Positions 34,621 to 43,708 of a DNA stretch of 64,000 bases are shown piece after piece (position 1 is the stretch's first letter; each line of letters opens with the position of its first letter). The stretch covers positions 15,028 through 79,027 of the forward strand of contig CAZNCQ010000004.1 of assembly GCA_964571275.1 (NCBI GenBank), read 5' to 3'. Position numbers and translations under genes: made by a program. The notes below the pieces were generated by a model. It made no database searches, was not told the origin of the DNA, and worked only from the letters and a program-made list of their open reading frames with translations. Source of the stretch: DASRQZ01 sp964571275. GTDB lineage: Bacteria; Myxococcota_A; Polyangia; Fen-1088.

Positions 34621-36260
34621 GCGTGGCGGCAGCGATCGCACCACGGAGCGCAGCCGGAAGCGCGCCACGTGCGCCGGTGAACAAATGGCTGGTCACGCTG
34701 TCGGTGACCTTCGGGACGCTGATGGGCGCGATCGATACGTCGATCGTCGCCGTCGCGACGCCGCACTTGCGCGGCGCGCTCGGCTCGACCGTCGAGGAGA
34801 TGACCTGGGTGACGACTGGCTTCGTCATCGCCACCGTCGTGGTCATGCCGCTGACGGCGTTCCTGGGCCGCCTGTTCGGGCAAAAGCGCGTCTATCTGTT
34901 TTCGCTGGCGCTCTTCGTCGTCGGCTCGGCGCTGTGCGGGCTCGCGCGCTCGCTGCCGATGATGGTCGCCTTCCGCGCGCTGCAGGGATTCGGGGCCGGC
35001 GCCTTGCAACCAACCGAGCAAGCGATCCTGCGCCAGACCTTTCCGCCCGAGGAGCAGGGCATGGCGATGGCGCTCTTCGGCCTGGCGGTCGTCGTCGGCC
35101 CCGCGATCGGCCCGACGCTGGGCGGATACCTGGTCGACAACTACAGCTGGCCCTGGATCTTCTTCATCAACCTGCCGATCGGCGTGCTCGCGCTGTTCAT
35201 GGTCACGCGCTTCGTGCACGAACCGGACGACATTCGCCGCGCCAACGTCGAGGCGGCACGCCGCCAGCGCGGCAACCTCGACTGGATCGGCATCGCGCTG
35301 CTGGCGGTCGGACTGGCGGCGCTGCAGTACGTGCTCGAGGAGGGCAGCCGCAACGACTGGTTCGAGTCGCGCGCCATCGCGGTGTGCACCGTCCTCGCGA
35401 TCTTCGTGCTGGCCGCGTTCGTGATCCGCGAGCTGACCGCGCAATTCCCCGCCGTCGACCTGCGTCTGTTCAAGGACAGCGTCTTCCTGTCGGGGACCGT
35501 CATCGGCGCGGTCATGTTTGCCATCCTCATGTCGATCACGTTCCTGCTGCCGATCTTCATGCAGGAGCTGCAGGGCTACACGGCGACGCAGGCGGGCGAG
35601 TTCCTCATGCCGCGCGCGCTGGCGATGATGGTCGGCATCCCGATCGTCGGCCGCCTGTACAACAAGGTGAAGGCGCGCATCCTGATCCTGATCGGAATCT
35701 CGCTGGTCGCGGCCAGCACGTTCCTGATGTCGCGCTACACGATCGACACCGGCGCGCACAGGATGGTGACCGCGATCGTCATCCAGGGTCTCGGGTTCTC
35801 GTCGCTGTTCGTGCCGCTGACGGCGGTGGCGTTGAGCACGATTCCGCGCTACCGGCTCGCGGACGCGACCGGGCTCAACTCGTTGCTCCGCCAGATCGGC
35901 GGATCTCTGGGTCTGGCCGCCTTCGCGACGTTCTTGCCTCGGTTCATCGCGACCGCGCGCAACGCGCTCGCGGCCCACTTGCCAATCGGCCGGCCCGAGC
36001 TGATGACCCGCATCGGCATGATCGAGCGCGGCCTGAGGGCGCAGGGCTTCGACCAGAGCTCGGCACAGACCGCCGCGGGCCGCGTCCTGGGCGGCATGGT
36101 CGTCCGCCAGGCGACGGTGCTGGCGTTCGAGCGCATGTTCCTGGTGGCGGGAATCGCTTTCTTGTTCATCCTTCCGCTCGTGCTGTTCCTCAAGGCTCCC
36201 CCCCTCAAGGGGCCGCCCGGCGCGCGCGCACCCAAGCCCGAAGTTCATCTGGAGATGTGA
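34617..36260 (+). CDS. DHA2-type MFS drug efflux transporter (EmrB/QacA-like)
   Basis: 547 residues with about 14 membrane segments. Family motifs: FGTLMGAIDTSIVAVATPHL (motif D1 in TM1), GRLFGQKRVYLFSL (motif A) and LRFALQG-like ALQGFGAGALQPT (motif C region: VVVGPAIGPTLGGYL). It should be a proton-driven exporter in the inner membrane. It is encoded with a membrane-fusion protein and a TolC-type channel, so it probably works as a tripartite pump, like EmrAB-TolC. Substrates are likely hydrophobic toxins or weak acids. Confidence 0.93.
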   Translation: MSVAAAIAPRSAAGSAPRAPVNKWLVTLSVTFGTLMGAIDTSIVAVATPHLRGALGSTVEEMTWVTTGFVIATVVVMPLTAFLGRLFGQKRVYLFSLALFVVGSALCGLARSLPMMVAFRALQGFGAGALQPTEQAILRQTFPPEEQGMAMALFGLAVVVGPAIGPTLGGYLVDNYSWPWIFFINLPIGVLALFMVTRFVHEPDDIRRANVEAARRQRGNLDWIGIALLAVGLAALQYVLEEGSRNDWFESRAIAVCTVLAIFVLAAFVIRELTAQFPAVDLRLFKDSVFLSGTVIGAVMFAILMSITFLLPIFMQELQGYTATQAGEFLMPRALAMMVGIPIVGRLYNKVKARILILIGISLVAASTFLMSRYTIDTGAHRMVTAIVIQGLGFSSLFVPLTAVALSTIPRYRLADATGLNSLLRQIGGSLGLAAFATFLPRFIATARNALAAHLPIGRPELMTRIGMIERGLRAQGFDQSSAQTAAGRVLGGMVVRQATVLAFERMFLVAGIAFLFILPLVLFLKAPPLKGPPGARAPKPEVHLEM

Positions 36261-36265
36261 GCATC

Positions 36266-37528
36266 ATGGAGACCGCACGAACTCAAAGAAACCCCGAACC
36301 GGTCAGCACCGCGAAGCCGCCCGTCGAGGTCGCGCCCGCCCCCGCCAACGCCACCGCGCCGCCGCGCCGCGGGCGACGCCCCTTCGTCATTCTGGGAATC
36401 GTCGCCGTCGTGGCCCTGGGCGGCATCACCGCCTACCGCATGGTGACCGCCGGACACGAGAACACCGACGACGCGCAGATCACCTCGGACATGGTCCCCG
36501 TCGGCACGCGCGTCGCCGGCGCAGTCGTGCACGTCGCCGTCATCGAGAACCAGCTGGTGAAGAAGGGCGACTTGCTGGTCGAGATCGACCGCGCCGACTA
36601 CGCGGCGCGCGTGCAGCAGGCCGAAGCCGAGCTCGCGACCGCCAAGGCCCAGGCGACGTCCGCGGAGGCGCAGGTGCAGATCGTCGAGGCGACGTCGAAG
36701 GGCGGATTCGCCACCGCGCAAGCGGCGCTCGTCGGATCGACCGTCGGCATCGGCGGCGCCGAGGCGCAGCTCGCGGTGGCGCGCGCGTCGCTCGCGCGCG
36801 CGCAATCGGACGCGCGCAAGTCCGGCATCGATCTTTCGCGCGCGCAGGAATTGAAGAAGGCGAACGCGACCACGCAGGAGCGCCTCGACGCCGCGCAGGC
36901 AGCCGACGATTCGGCGCGCGCCGCCGTCGCGCAGGCCCAGGCGCAGTTGATGTTCGCCGAGGAATCCAAGCGCGCCGCGGAGACTCGCGTCGGCGAGGCG
37001 CGCGGGCGCGTGAGCCAGAACGCGCCGGTTGCGCCGCTGATCGCTGCCGCGCACGCGGGCGCCGACCTGGCGAACGCACGCGTGCAGAGCGCCGACGCGG
37101 CGCTGACGCTGACCAAGCTGCAGCTCAGCTACACGCGCGTGCTCGCGCCGGCCGACGGCGTGGCGTCCAAGCTCATGGTCCACGACGGGCAGCTGGTCGG
37201 CATCGGCCAGCCGGTCGTCGAGCTGGTTCCGACGGGAACCTACGTGCTCGCCAACTTCAAGGAGACGCAGATCGGGAGCATGCGCCCGGGTCAGACCGCC
37301 GAGATCGAGGTTGACGCCTATCCCGGCCGCAAGTTCGAGGGCAAGGTCGAGAGCCTGTCCGGCGGTACCGGCGCCTCGTTCTCGTTGCTGCCCGCCGACA
37401 ACGCCACCGGCAACTTCGTGAAGGTCGTTCAGCGCGTACCCGTACGCATCGCCTGGGTCAATCCGCCCGCCGACGCGAACATGCGGGCCGGCCTGTCGGC
37501 CGACGTCACGGTGACTGTCGGCCAATGA
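36266..37528 (+). CDS. HlyD/EmrA-type membrane fusion protein
   Basis: 420 residues: Pro/Ala-rich N-terminus, one TM helix (PFVILGIVAVVALGGITAY), the lipoyl half-motif (TRVAGAVVHVAVIENQLVKKGDLLVEID), a long coiled-coil hairpin (about 130-280, many AQ/AEAELA heptads), the second lipoyl half (YTRVLAPADGVASKLMVHDGQLV) and the beta-barrel (VLANFKETQIGSMRPGQTAEIEVDAYPGRKF). It bridges the MFS pump to the outer-membrane channel encoded next. Stop and next start overlap by ATGA. Confidence 0.93.
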   Translation: METARTQRNPEPVSTAKPPVEVAPAPANATAPPRRGRRPFVILGIVAVVALGGITAYRMVTAGHENTDDAQITSDMVPVGTRVAGAVVHVAVIENQLVKKGDLLVEIDRADYAARVQQAEAELATAKAQATSAEAQVQIVEATSKGGFATAQAALVGSTVGIGGAEAQLAVARASLARAQSDARKSGIDLSRAQELKKANATTQERLDAAQAADDSARAAVAQAQAQLMFAEESKRAAETRVGEARGRVSQNAPVAPLIAAAHAGADLANARVQSADAALTLTKLQLSYTRVLAPADGVASKLMVHDGQLVGIGQPVVELVPTGTYVLANFKETQIGSMRPGQTAEIEVDAYPGRKFEGKVESLSGGTGASFSLLPADNATGNFVKVVQRVPVRIAWVNPPADANMRAGLSADVTVTVGQ

Positions 37529-38871
37529 CCTCCCGCACATCGACCCGCTGCGGCCTGGCTGTCCTCGCCGCTGGGGCGGCGCTCACCCTCGCCCTTCCCG
37601 CGAGCGCCGCGCCCGGCTCCCTCACCGTCGAGCAAGCCGTGGAGCTCGCGATCAAGACCAACCCGCGTCTCATCGCCGCGCGCGCGCGGCTCGACGGAAG
37701 CGAGGAACGAACGACCTCGGCGGCGCGCCGCATGCTGCCGGTCGTGCATCTGTCGGAGGAGTGGCAGTACTGGAACGACAACTTCTCGGTGAACTTCGCC
37801 CTCCCGACGGCTCCGGGGCAGCCGGCGGCGGCGCCGGCGGAGTTCCTCGCGCGCCAGCAGCGCACCAACAGCTTCGTTGCGGGGATCCAGCAGCCCGTGC
37901 TCGGGCTTCTGCACCTCGATGACGAGAAAGACTCGCTGGCCGCCGGGACCGAGGCGGGACGCGCACAGATCGCCGCGGCCGAGGCGGACCTGCGCCAGAA
38001 CGTCGAGACCCAGTTCCTGCGCTACTTCGAGGCGCTGGCGGTCAAGGAGATCGCCGACGCGTCGGAGCACGAGCTGGGCGCCGAGGTCGAGGTCGCGCGC
38101 GCGCGTCTCGCATCCGGCGTGATCACGCGCGCCGACCTGCTGCGCATCGAGGTCGCGGTCGCCAACGCGCACCAGCAGGGACTGCAGGCGATGAGCCAGG
38201 CGCAGGTCTCGCGCGCCACGCTGCTCGCGCTGATCGGCACCGGCGCCGCCGACGCGGGCGTGGCGTTCGTCGAGCCGCGCACGCTGCTGGCGGCGGCGCG
38301 CACGCCGCCGGCGCGCTTCGACGTGCTGCTGCCGCAGGCCCACGCGCGCCGCCCCGAGATCGTCGAACAGCTGCACCTGATCGACGCCGCCGACCGGACG
38401 GCGAGCGCGCGCGGCTACTCGCTGCTGCCCGACGTCAACGCCGAGGCCGCCTACCTGCGCACCGACGGCCAGGTCTTCGCGCCCAAGAACTCCGCGTTCG
38501 TGGGCGTCAAAGCCGAGTGGTCGATCTGGGAGTGGGGCGCGAGCAATCACCTGCGGCGCGCCGCGCTCGCCGACGCGGCCGCCGCGCGCCGCGACCTGGA
38601 AGCGACGGAGCGTCAGATCGAATCGGATCTGGCGATCAGCCTCGCGCAGGGCGACGCGGCCCGCGGCGCGGTCGATGCGGCGGAGAAGGCGATCGCCAGC
38701 GCCGAGGAAGCGTTCCGCGTGACCGAGGCGCAGGTCAAGGCCGGCGCGGCGACCACGACCGACCTGCTCGAGGCCGAGTCGGCGCTGACCCAGGCGCGGC
38801 TCAACCTGACACGCGCGCAGTACGAGCTGGCATTGGCGCACGTCGCCGTGAAGCGGGCCTCGGGCGTGTAG
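37525..38871 (+). CDS. TolC family outer-membrane efflux channel
   Basis: 448 residues with a signal ending PASA-AP. Outer membrane factor pattern: LTVEQAVELAIKTNPRLIAARARL at the start, two structural repeats with long alpha-barrel helices (ASGVITRADLLRIEVAVANA and GAATTTDLLEAESALTQARLNLTRAQYELALAHVAV). It ends with no lipobox. It completes the tetR-MFS-MFP-TolC operon. Confidence 0.92.
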   Translation: MTSRTSTRCGLAVLAAGAALTLALPASAAPGSLTVEQAVELAIKTNPRLIAARARLDGSEERTTSAARRMLPVVHLSEEWQYWNDNFSVNFALPTAPGQPAAAPAEFLARQQRTNSFVAGIQQPVLGLLHLDDEKDSLAAGTEAGRAQIAAAEADLRQNVETQFLRYFEALAVKEIADASEHELGAEVEVARARLASGVITRADLLRIEVAVANAHQQGLQAMSQAQVSRATLLALIGTGAADAGVAFVEPRTLLAAARTPPARFDVLLPQAHARRPEIVEQLHLIDAADRTASARGYSLLPDVNAEAAYLRTDGQVFAPKNSAFVGVKAEWSIWEWGASNHLRRAALADAAAARRDLEATERQIESDLAISLAQGDAARGAVDAAEKAIASAEEAFRVTEAQVKAGAATTTDLLEAESALTQARLNLTRAQYELALAHVAVKRASGV

Positions 38872-38903
38872 CCAAGCGGGCGCCGCTGTACGACGCCGCC
38901 GTC

Positions 38904-39557
38904 CTATCGGTGCGGGGTCGCCGTACTTCCGGCGTGGCGCATACCCCCGGAGCGGCCGCGCGCGCTCGGCGTCGCGGTCGCCTGTTCCGAGGCGGCGCAC
39001 ACCGCCTCGACCAGGCCGCGCCCGCACGTTCCAGCGTAGGTTTCTCGCCGCCGGCCGGGCCACGCCGCCTCGATCGTCTTCTCGCGGCAGTTGACGACCG
39101 CGGTGTAGATCTCGTCGCCGGGGCCCGCGATGCGCGAGCGTGGCGCCGACCAGCGAAACAGCGTCACCGTCCCGTACTCGCGCAGGGACGCGCGATCGAA
39201 CACCAGCGCGCTGCCGGTCTTGATCTCGCAGGCGATCTGCCATTGCCCCCCGGAGGACACGTCGGAAGACAGGCCGGAAGACAGGTCGGACGACAGATCG
39301 CTCGATGGCACCGAAACGTCTACGGAGGAGGATGCCGGCGCGCCGGTCGTCTGCGCGGCGACGGTTCCCGACTCGATCTCATCCGCGCCCGCGGCGGTGC
39401 CGGTTGTCGGCTCGCCGCCCACGTCGCCGTCGCCGACCCGCGGCAACAGCGCCACCTGAGATTCCTCCACACGTGCGGTCCAGTCGCGGACTGCATCCTC
39501 ACGCTCTCTCACCAGAGCGCTCGCCAACGCCAACACCCCCACCACTATCGCGTTCAT
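38904..39557 (-). CDS. Secreted hypothetical protein with Ser-Asp repeats
   Basis: 217 residues. The short N-terminal hydrophobic stretch (AIVVGVLALASALV) could be a signal anchor. Residues about 45-105 are Thr/Ser/Asp-rich and contain SSDLSSDLSSGLSSDVSS. The C-terminal domain has WQIACEIKTGSALVFDRASLREYGTVTLFRWS and YTAVVNCREKTIEAAWPGRR, a plan like the SapE (surface-adhesin E-like) beta domain. That similarity is weak. Convergent with the TolC gene. Confidence 0.5.
   Translation of the reverse strand: MNAIVVGVLALASALVREREDAVRDWTARVEESQVALLPRVGDGDVGGEPTTGTAAGADEIESGTVAAQTTGAPASSSVDVSVPSSDLSSDLSSGLSSDVSSGGQWQIACEIKTGSALVFDRASLREYGTVTLFRWSAPRSRIAGPGDEIYTAVVNCREKTIEAAWPGRRRETYAGTCGRGLVEAVCAASEQATATPSARGRSGGMRHAGSTATPHR
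39261..39296 (-). repeat. Three 12-base tandem repeats
   Basis: GTCGGAAGACAG, GCCGGAAGACAG and GTCGGACGACAG follow each other directly. They encode the SSDL-type Ser-Asp repeats of the overlapping gene. Copy number may vary between strains. Confidence 0.65.
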
Positions 39558-39732
39558 CGCTCAACTCACCTTCGAGATCGAACCATCTCTGGGCCTCCAC
39601 ATCGGCCCCGCCTTCCTCATCTTGAGGGACGAAATTCGTGATTTCCAGTCGGCGCAAACAACTTTTCCCGTTGTTCACACCAACGAAACAACTCGTGTTC
39701 CACGCGTTGACAAACGCACAGGATTTTCGCGT

Positions 39733-40629
39733 CTAGCGCCTTTCTGACACATGCGACTCGACGAGCGCCAGGAACGTGTCGGCGGCGCGCGTGCCAATCC
39801 GCGCGGGATTGCGCAGCGCGAAGACGTCACGCATCGGCGTCGGATCGGTCAACGACACGGCGCTGAGGTGATCGTCGTGCTTCGGCAAATACCGCTCGGG
39901 CAAGATCGTGATCAATTTTCCCGCGCGCACGATCTCGCGCAGCCCTTCGCCCGAGTCGAGGGTGACCGCGACGCGCGGTACGAATCCAGCGCGCTCGCAC
40001 GCGCTGTGTACGACGGTCGCTGTATACCCGCCCGCGGGTACCAGCGCCAGTGCACGTTCGCGTAGCGCCGACATCGGAATCTTGCGCCGGCGCGCGAGCG
40101 CATCGGACTTGTGAATGATGGCGACGAAGCGTTCTTCATAAAGGCGGCGCACGGAGAGGCCTGCCAATGTCTCGGGCGGCGCGCCGGCGACGAAGCCGAT
40201 CTCCTCGCGTCCGTGGCGCACGGCCTGGGCGATCGCCTCGGCCGGATGCGTGCGCACGCCCAGCGCCACGCCGGGATAGAGGGCGACGAAGCGCGCGATC
40301 GGCGCGGGCAGCAGCGTCGCGTTCAGACTCTGGATCGAGCCCACGAGCAGCTCGCCGCGCGCCATGCCGTGCAGCGCCGCGAGATCCGCGGTGAACCCGT
40401 CGACGGCGGCGCGGGCGTCGCGCGCGCGCGCCAGCAGCAGGCGGCCCGCCGCCGTGGGGCGCAGATCGTCGCGAGGGCGCCGCTCGAGCAGGCGCACACC
40501 CGCTTCCCGCTCGAGCCGCGCGAGCGCGTGCGAAAGCGTGGGTTGCGCGACGTGAATCGCGCGCGCCGCGGCGGTCACGCTACGGTGCTCGACGCAGGCC
40601 AGGAAGTAGTTCAGGTCACGCAGCTCCAT
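39733..40629 (-). CDS. LysR family transcriptional regulator
   Basis: 298 residues, normal length. N-terminal HTH: MELRDLNYFLACVEHRSVTAAARAIHVAQPTLSHALARLEREAGVRLLER. The C-terminal co-inducer domain has the two-lobed periplasmic-binding fold (ELLVGSIQSLNATLLPAPIARFVALYPGV). It is divergent from the methyltransferase gene at 40710, across an 80-base interval with a palindrome; LysR proteins usually control the divergent neighbour. Confidence 0.93.
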   Translation of the reverse strand: MELRDLNYFLACVEHRSVTAAARAIHVAQPTLSHALARLEREAGVRLLERRPRDDLRPTAAGRLLLARARDARAAVDGFTADLAALHGMARGELLVGSIQSLNATLLPAPIARFVALYPGVALGVRTHPAEAIAQAVRHGREEIGFVAGAPPETLAGLSVRRLYEERFVAIIHKSDALARRRKIPMSALRERALALVPAGGYTATVVHSACERAGFVPRVAVTLDSGEGLREIVRAGKLITILPERYLPKHDDHLSAVSLTDPTPMRDVFALRNPARIGTRAADTFLALVESHVSERR

Positions 40630-40646
40630 TCACGCGCATTAAACCG

Positions 40647-40674
40647 ATGAATCGAGGCGATTAGAACGAATCAT
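40647..40674. promoter_or_regulatory. Imperfect palindrome in the LysR/methyltransferase interval
   Basis: ATGAATCG (40647-40654) and CGAATCAT (40667-40674) form an inverted repeat with one mismatch and a 12-base centre. It lies between the divergent starts at 40629 and 40710. This is where a LysR operator is expected; binding is inference. Confidence 0.42.
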
Positions 40675-40709
40675 TTGATGCATGCGTCCGGGCCGCATAC
40701 ATCCAGGAC

Positions 40710-41519
40710 ATGAGCCCACGCCACGACCAACCCGGTGACGGCGGCGGCGCCGCTGCTCCGCCTGCCAACCGCTGGGATCCTGCGCTCTACGATTCGCGCG
40801 CGGCCTTCGTATCGCGTGCCGCCGGCGGCCTGATCGACTGGCTCGAGCCGCGATCGGGCGAATCCATCCTGGATCTCGGTTGCGGGACGGGTGAGCTCGC
40901 CATGGCGATCGCGACGAGCGGCGCGCGCGTGGTCGGTCTGGACGCGTCGGCGGAAATGATCGCCGCCGCCCGCGAGCGTGCGCCGGCGCTGGAGTGGATC
41001 GTCGGCGACGGAGAGGCGCTGGCGTTCGACGACGCGTTCGACGCCGTCTTCTCCAACGCCGCCCTGCACTGGATGACGCGCGCCGAGGCGGCCGCTCGCG
41101 GGATCGCGCGCGCGTTGAAACCGGGCGGCCGGCTGGTCGCTGAACTCGGAGGCGCCGGGTGTGTCGCCACGGTGTGCGCCGCGGTCGCCGGCGAGCTCGA
41201 GGCACGTGGCGAGGATCCGGCGCGCTGGTTGCGCTGGTATTTCCCGACCATCGCGCAGTATGCGACGGTGCTGGCATCCGCCGGGCTCGAGCCGCGCGCG
41301 ATGTCGCTCTTCGAGCGGCCGACGCGCCTTCCAGGCAGCGATGGTCTGCGCGCCTGGCTACAGATCTTTCTCTCGCCGCTCATCCAACATCTGGGCGGCC
41401 AGGCACCCGCCTTCGTCGCGGCGGTCGAAGCACGCTGCCGGCCGCGCCTCTTCGACGGCGCCGACTGGATCCTCGACTACGTGAGGCTGCGGCTGCGCGC
41501 CGTGAATCCGCCACGGTGA
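40710..41519 (+). CDS. Class I SAM-dependent methyltransferase (Tam/UbiE-like)
   Basis: 269 residues. Motif I is ILDLGCGTGELAMA, the acidic SAM-ribose contact is VVGLDASAEMI, motif II/III are FDAVFSNAALHWM and LKPGGRLVAELGG. HWMT and the FFxPTIAQYATVLASAGLEP segment resemble trans-aconitate methyltransferase relatives, which add a methyl to carboxylates. The substrate is unproven. It is divergent from the LysR gene. Confidence 0.85.
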   Translation: MSPRHDQPGDGGGAAAPPANRWDPALYDSRAAFVSRAAGGLIDWLEPRSGESILDLGCGTGELAMAIATSGARVVGLDASAEMIAAARERAPALEWIVGDGEALAFDDAFDAVFSNAALHWMTRAEAAARGIARALKPGGRLVAELGGAGCVATVCAAVAGELEARGEDPARWLRWYFPTIAQYATVLASAGLEPRAMSLFERPTRLPGSDGLRAWLQIFLSPLIQHLGGQAPAFVAAVEARCRPRLFDGADWILDYVRLRLRAVNPPR

Positions 41520-41594
41520 GCCGTCTGCTCCCGCGGTCGTTCTGATCTTGTGTCGCTCGTGCTCACGAAACTTCGCGTGTTTCCCGTGGCCCGA

Positions 41595-42356
41595 CTAACT
41601 GCGCAGTTTGTAGCCAGTCGCCAGCATCCAGGAAGCTATCGCCAGCGACACGATGCCGATGCCAGCCGTCACGGCCAGCCCGAGCCAGGGTGACGAGCTC
41701 GACGTGCCGACCACGCCGTAACGCAAGCCCTCGACCATGTAGAGCACCGGATTCACGCGGCTCACGTAGCTCCAGGGCGGCGGCAGCATGTTGGCGCTGT
41801 AGAAGACGCCGCCCAGGAACGTGAGCGGCGTGATGATGAACGTCGGCACGATATTGAGCTGCTCGAACTTGTCGCTCCAGATCGCGACCGCCAGGCCGAC
41901 GAGGCCGAAGGTCGCGCCGACGAGCGCGCCGAAGATCAGCACCCACACCGGGTGGCTGACCGAGAAGCCGGTGAACAGCGCCGAGATCAGCCAGACGATG
42001 CCGCCGACCAACATCCCGCGCAGCACCGCCGCCAGGATGAACGCCAGCAGGAGGTCGACCACGCCGAGCGGCGCGACCAGCAGATCGACGATCGTCCCCT
42101 GCATCTTGGCGATGAACATCGACGACGACGTGTTGAGGAACGCGTTCTGCGACAGCCCGAGCAGCATCAGGCCCGGCACGATGAAGCGGATGTACGATAC
42201 GCCGTCGACCTCGCGCACGCGGCCGCCCAGCGCGTAGCCGAACACCAGGAAGTAAAGCGCGGTCGTGACGATCGGCTGGGCGAGCGTCTGGCCGGGCACG
42301 CGCAAGAACCGGCGCGTCTCCTTGACGAACAGCGTGCGAAAGCCGATCGCGTTCAT
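41595..42356 (-). CDS. ABC-2 type export permease
   Basis: 253 residues with six membrane segments. FRTLFVKETRRFLRVPGQTLAQPIVTTALYFLVFGYALG at the N-terminus and FIITPLTFLGGVFYSANMLPPPW followed by NPVLYMVEGLRYG are the hallmark of the ABC-2/DrrB-NodJ permease family. The ATG (42354-42356) overlaps the ATPase stop by ATGA. It forms an exporter with that ATPase, possibly for lipids, polysaccharide or antibiotics. Confidence 0.9.
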   Translation of the reverse strand: MNAIGFRTLFVKETRRFLRVPGQTLAQPIVTTALYFLVFGYALGGRVREVDGVSYIRFIVPGLMLLGLSQNAFLNTSSSMFIAKMQGTIVDLLVAPLGVVDLLLAFILAAVLRGMLVGGIVWLISALFTGFSVSHPVWVLIFGALVGATFGLVGLAVAIWSDKFEQLNIVPTFIITPLTFLGGVFYSANMLPPPWSYVSRVNPVLYMVEGLRYGVVGTSSSSPWLGLAVTAGIGIVSLAIASWMLATGYKLRS

Positions 42357-43324
42357 GGCGACGGGGGCGCTCCAGAACCGCCGGTCAGCGCCAGGAAGAC
42401 CTGCTCGAGCGACGGTTGCTCGGTGTCGATGTCGGCGACCGCCGGCTGCAACGAACCGAGGCGCGCGAGTAACGCCGCCAGCGCCATGCCGCCGAGCGGA
42501 CAGGTGACGACGTGGCCGGAGGCGTCGACCGTCGCGCCCAGCTCCGTGAGCCAGGCCGGCAGCGACGGCAGCGACGGCAGCGACGCCGACGGCGCGCCGG
42601 TGCCCGCGACCGGGGCCGTCAACCGCACGCGGATCTGCTTGTTGCCGAAGCGCGCGAGCAGCGCCGCGGTCGTGTCGAGCCCGACCAGCTGACCGTGATC
42701 GATCACGGCCACGCGATCGGCCAGCGCCTCCGCCTCTTCCAGGTAGTGCGTGGTGAGCACGATGGTCGTCCCTTCGTGTCGCAGCCGCCGCACGTAGCTC
42801 CACAGGTCGCGCCGCAACGCCACGTCGACGCCCGCGGTCGGCTCGTCGAGAAAAACCACCTTCGGCCGGTGCACCAGCGCCTTGCCGATCAGCAACCGCC
42901 GCTTCATGCCGCCCGACAGCGCGCGCGTGTTGGTGTCGGCCTTGCCGAAGAGGTCGAGCGCGCGCAGCACCTCGTCGACGCGCGCGGGGTCGGGCCGCTG
43001 GCCGTAGTAGCCCATCTGGAACGACAGCACTTCGCGCGGCGTGAAGAACGGATCGAAGTTGACCTCCTGCGGAACCAGGCCGACCAGCTTGCGCGCGGCG
43101 ATCGCGTCGCGCACGACGTCGTGGCCCATCACGCGCGCGTGCCCCGCGCTGGCGCGCACGAGGCCGCACACGATCGAGATCCAGGTGGTCTTGCCGGCGC
43201 CGTTGGGACCCAGCAGCGCGAAGATCTCGCCCGCGTCGATCGACAGGGAAACCCCCGCGAGCGCGGTCAGATCACCGTACCGCTTCTCGAGGCCGTCCGT
43301 CTCGACTGCCAGATCCCGGTTCAT
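42353..43324 (-). CDS. ABC transporter ATP-binding protein (DrrA/CcmA-like)
   Basis: 323 residues. Walker A GPNGAGKTT, Q-loop VPQEVNFDPFF, signature LSGGMKRRL, Walker B VVFLDEPTAGVD and H-loop LTTHYLEEAE are all present, so the ATPase should be active. The roughly 90-residue C-terminal extension (from RFGNKQIRVRLTAPVA) contains a SLPSLPSLPAW repeat and is typical of DrrA-type subunits. It forms a transporter with the permease encoded downstream. Confidence 0.92.
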   Translation of the reverse strand: MNRDLAVETDGLEKRYGDLTALAGVSLSIDAGEIFALLGPNGAGKTTWISIVCGLVRASAGHARVMGHDVVRDAIAARKLVGLVPQEVNFDPFFTPREVLSFQMGYYGQRPDPARVDEVLRALDLFGKADTNTRALSGGMKRRLLIGKALVHRPKVVFLDEPTAGVDVALRRDLWSYVRRLRHEGTTIVLTTHYLEEAEALADRVAVIDHGQLVGLDTTAALLARFGNKQIRVRLTAPVAGTGAPSASLPSLPSLPAWLTELGATVDASGHVVTCPLGGMALAALLARLGSLQPAVADIDTEQPSLEQVFLALTGGSGAPPSP

Positions 43325-43381
43325 GGGCCCCGGATGCCTAACACATCCGCGACGGTTTGACCGGCGCTTTTCCCTCGACTC

Positions 43382-43594
43382 TTACCGAGGCTGGCCCGGT
43401 TTACCCGCCGGCCGCGCCGCGCGCTCCGCTGCCGGTCCTGCCGCTTTCGGCGGCGTCGCCGGCGCCTGATCACGCGACGACGGCCGCCGCCCCATCGTCC
43501 AGCTCGGCGGATCGCTCGCGGGGAACGACTCGAGACTGGCTTCGTCGATGAGCTCGTCCTCTTTGCGTTTGTCGCCCACGGCTTGTCTCCACAT
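43382..43594 (-). CDS. Small SFPASDPPSW-motif protein
   Basis: 70 residues with the conserved core DEASLESFPASDPPSWTMG (residues about 17-35). This motif is found in a widespread group of short acidic proteins in proteobacteria and myxobacteria whose function is unknown. A Pro/Ala/Lys-rich tail follows. A GTG a few codons downstream is a possible alternative start. Confidence 0.68.
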   Translation of the reverse strand: MWRQAVGDKRKEDELIDEASLESFPASDPPSWTMGRRPSSRDQAPATPPKAAGPAAERAARPAGKPGQPR

Positions 43595-43708
43595 GAAATC
43601 TAAGTCGCGCGCGTGACCCGGTCCACGCCCGGCGCCCGATTTGGTCGTGCTTTCCGCGCGGCTCTACGGGCCACCCGAAGGGACAGTCCCGACGCCCGAA
43701 TCCGGGAA

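Noticed and set aside
34359..36248. 629-codon minus-strand frame opposite the MFS gene
   Set aside because: Its His/Asp/Gln-rich pattern is the complement of membrane-helix codons.
39657..39675. AACAAC-n7-GTTGTT inverted repeat considered as operator
   Set aside because: Short arms, no obvious promoter around it, and it lies near the 3' end of the LysR gene on the other strand.
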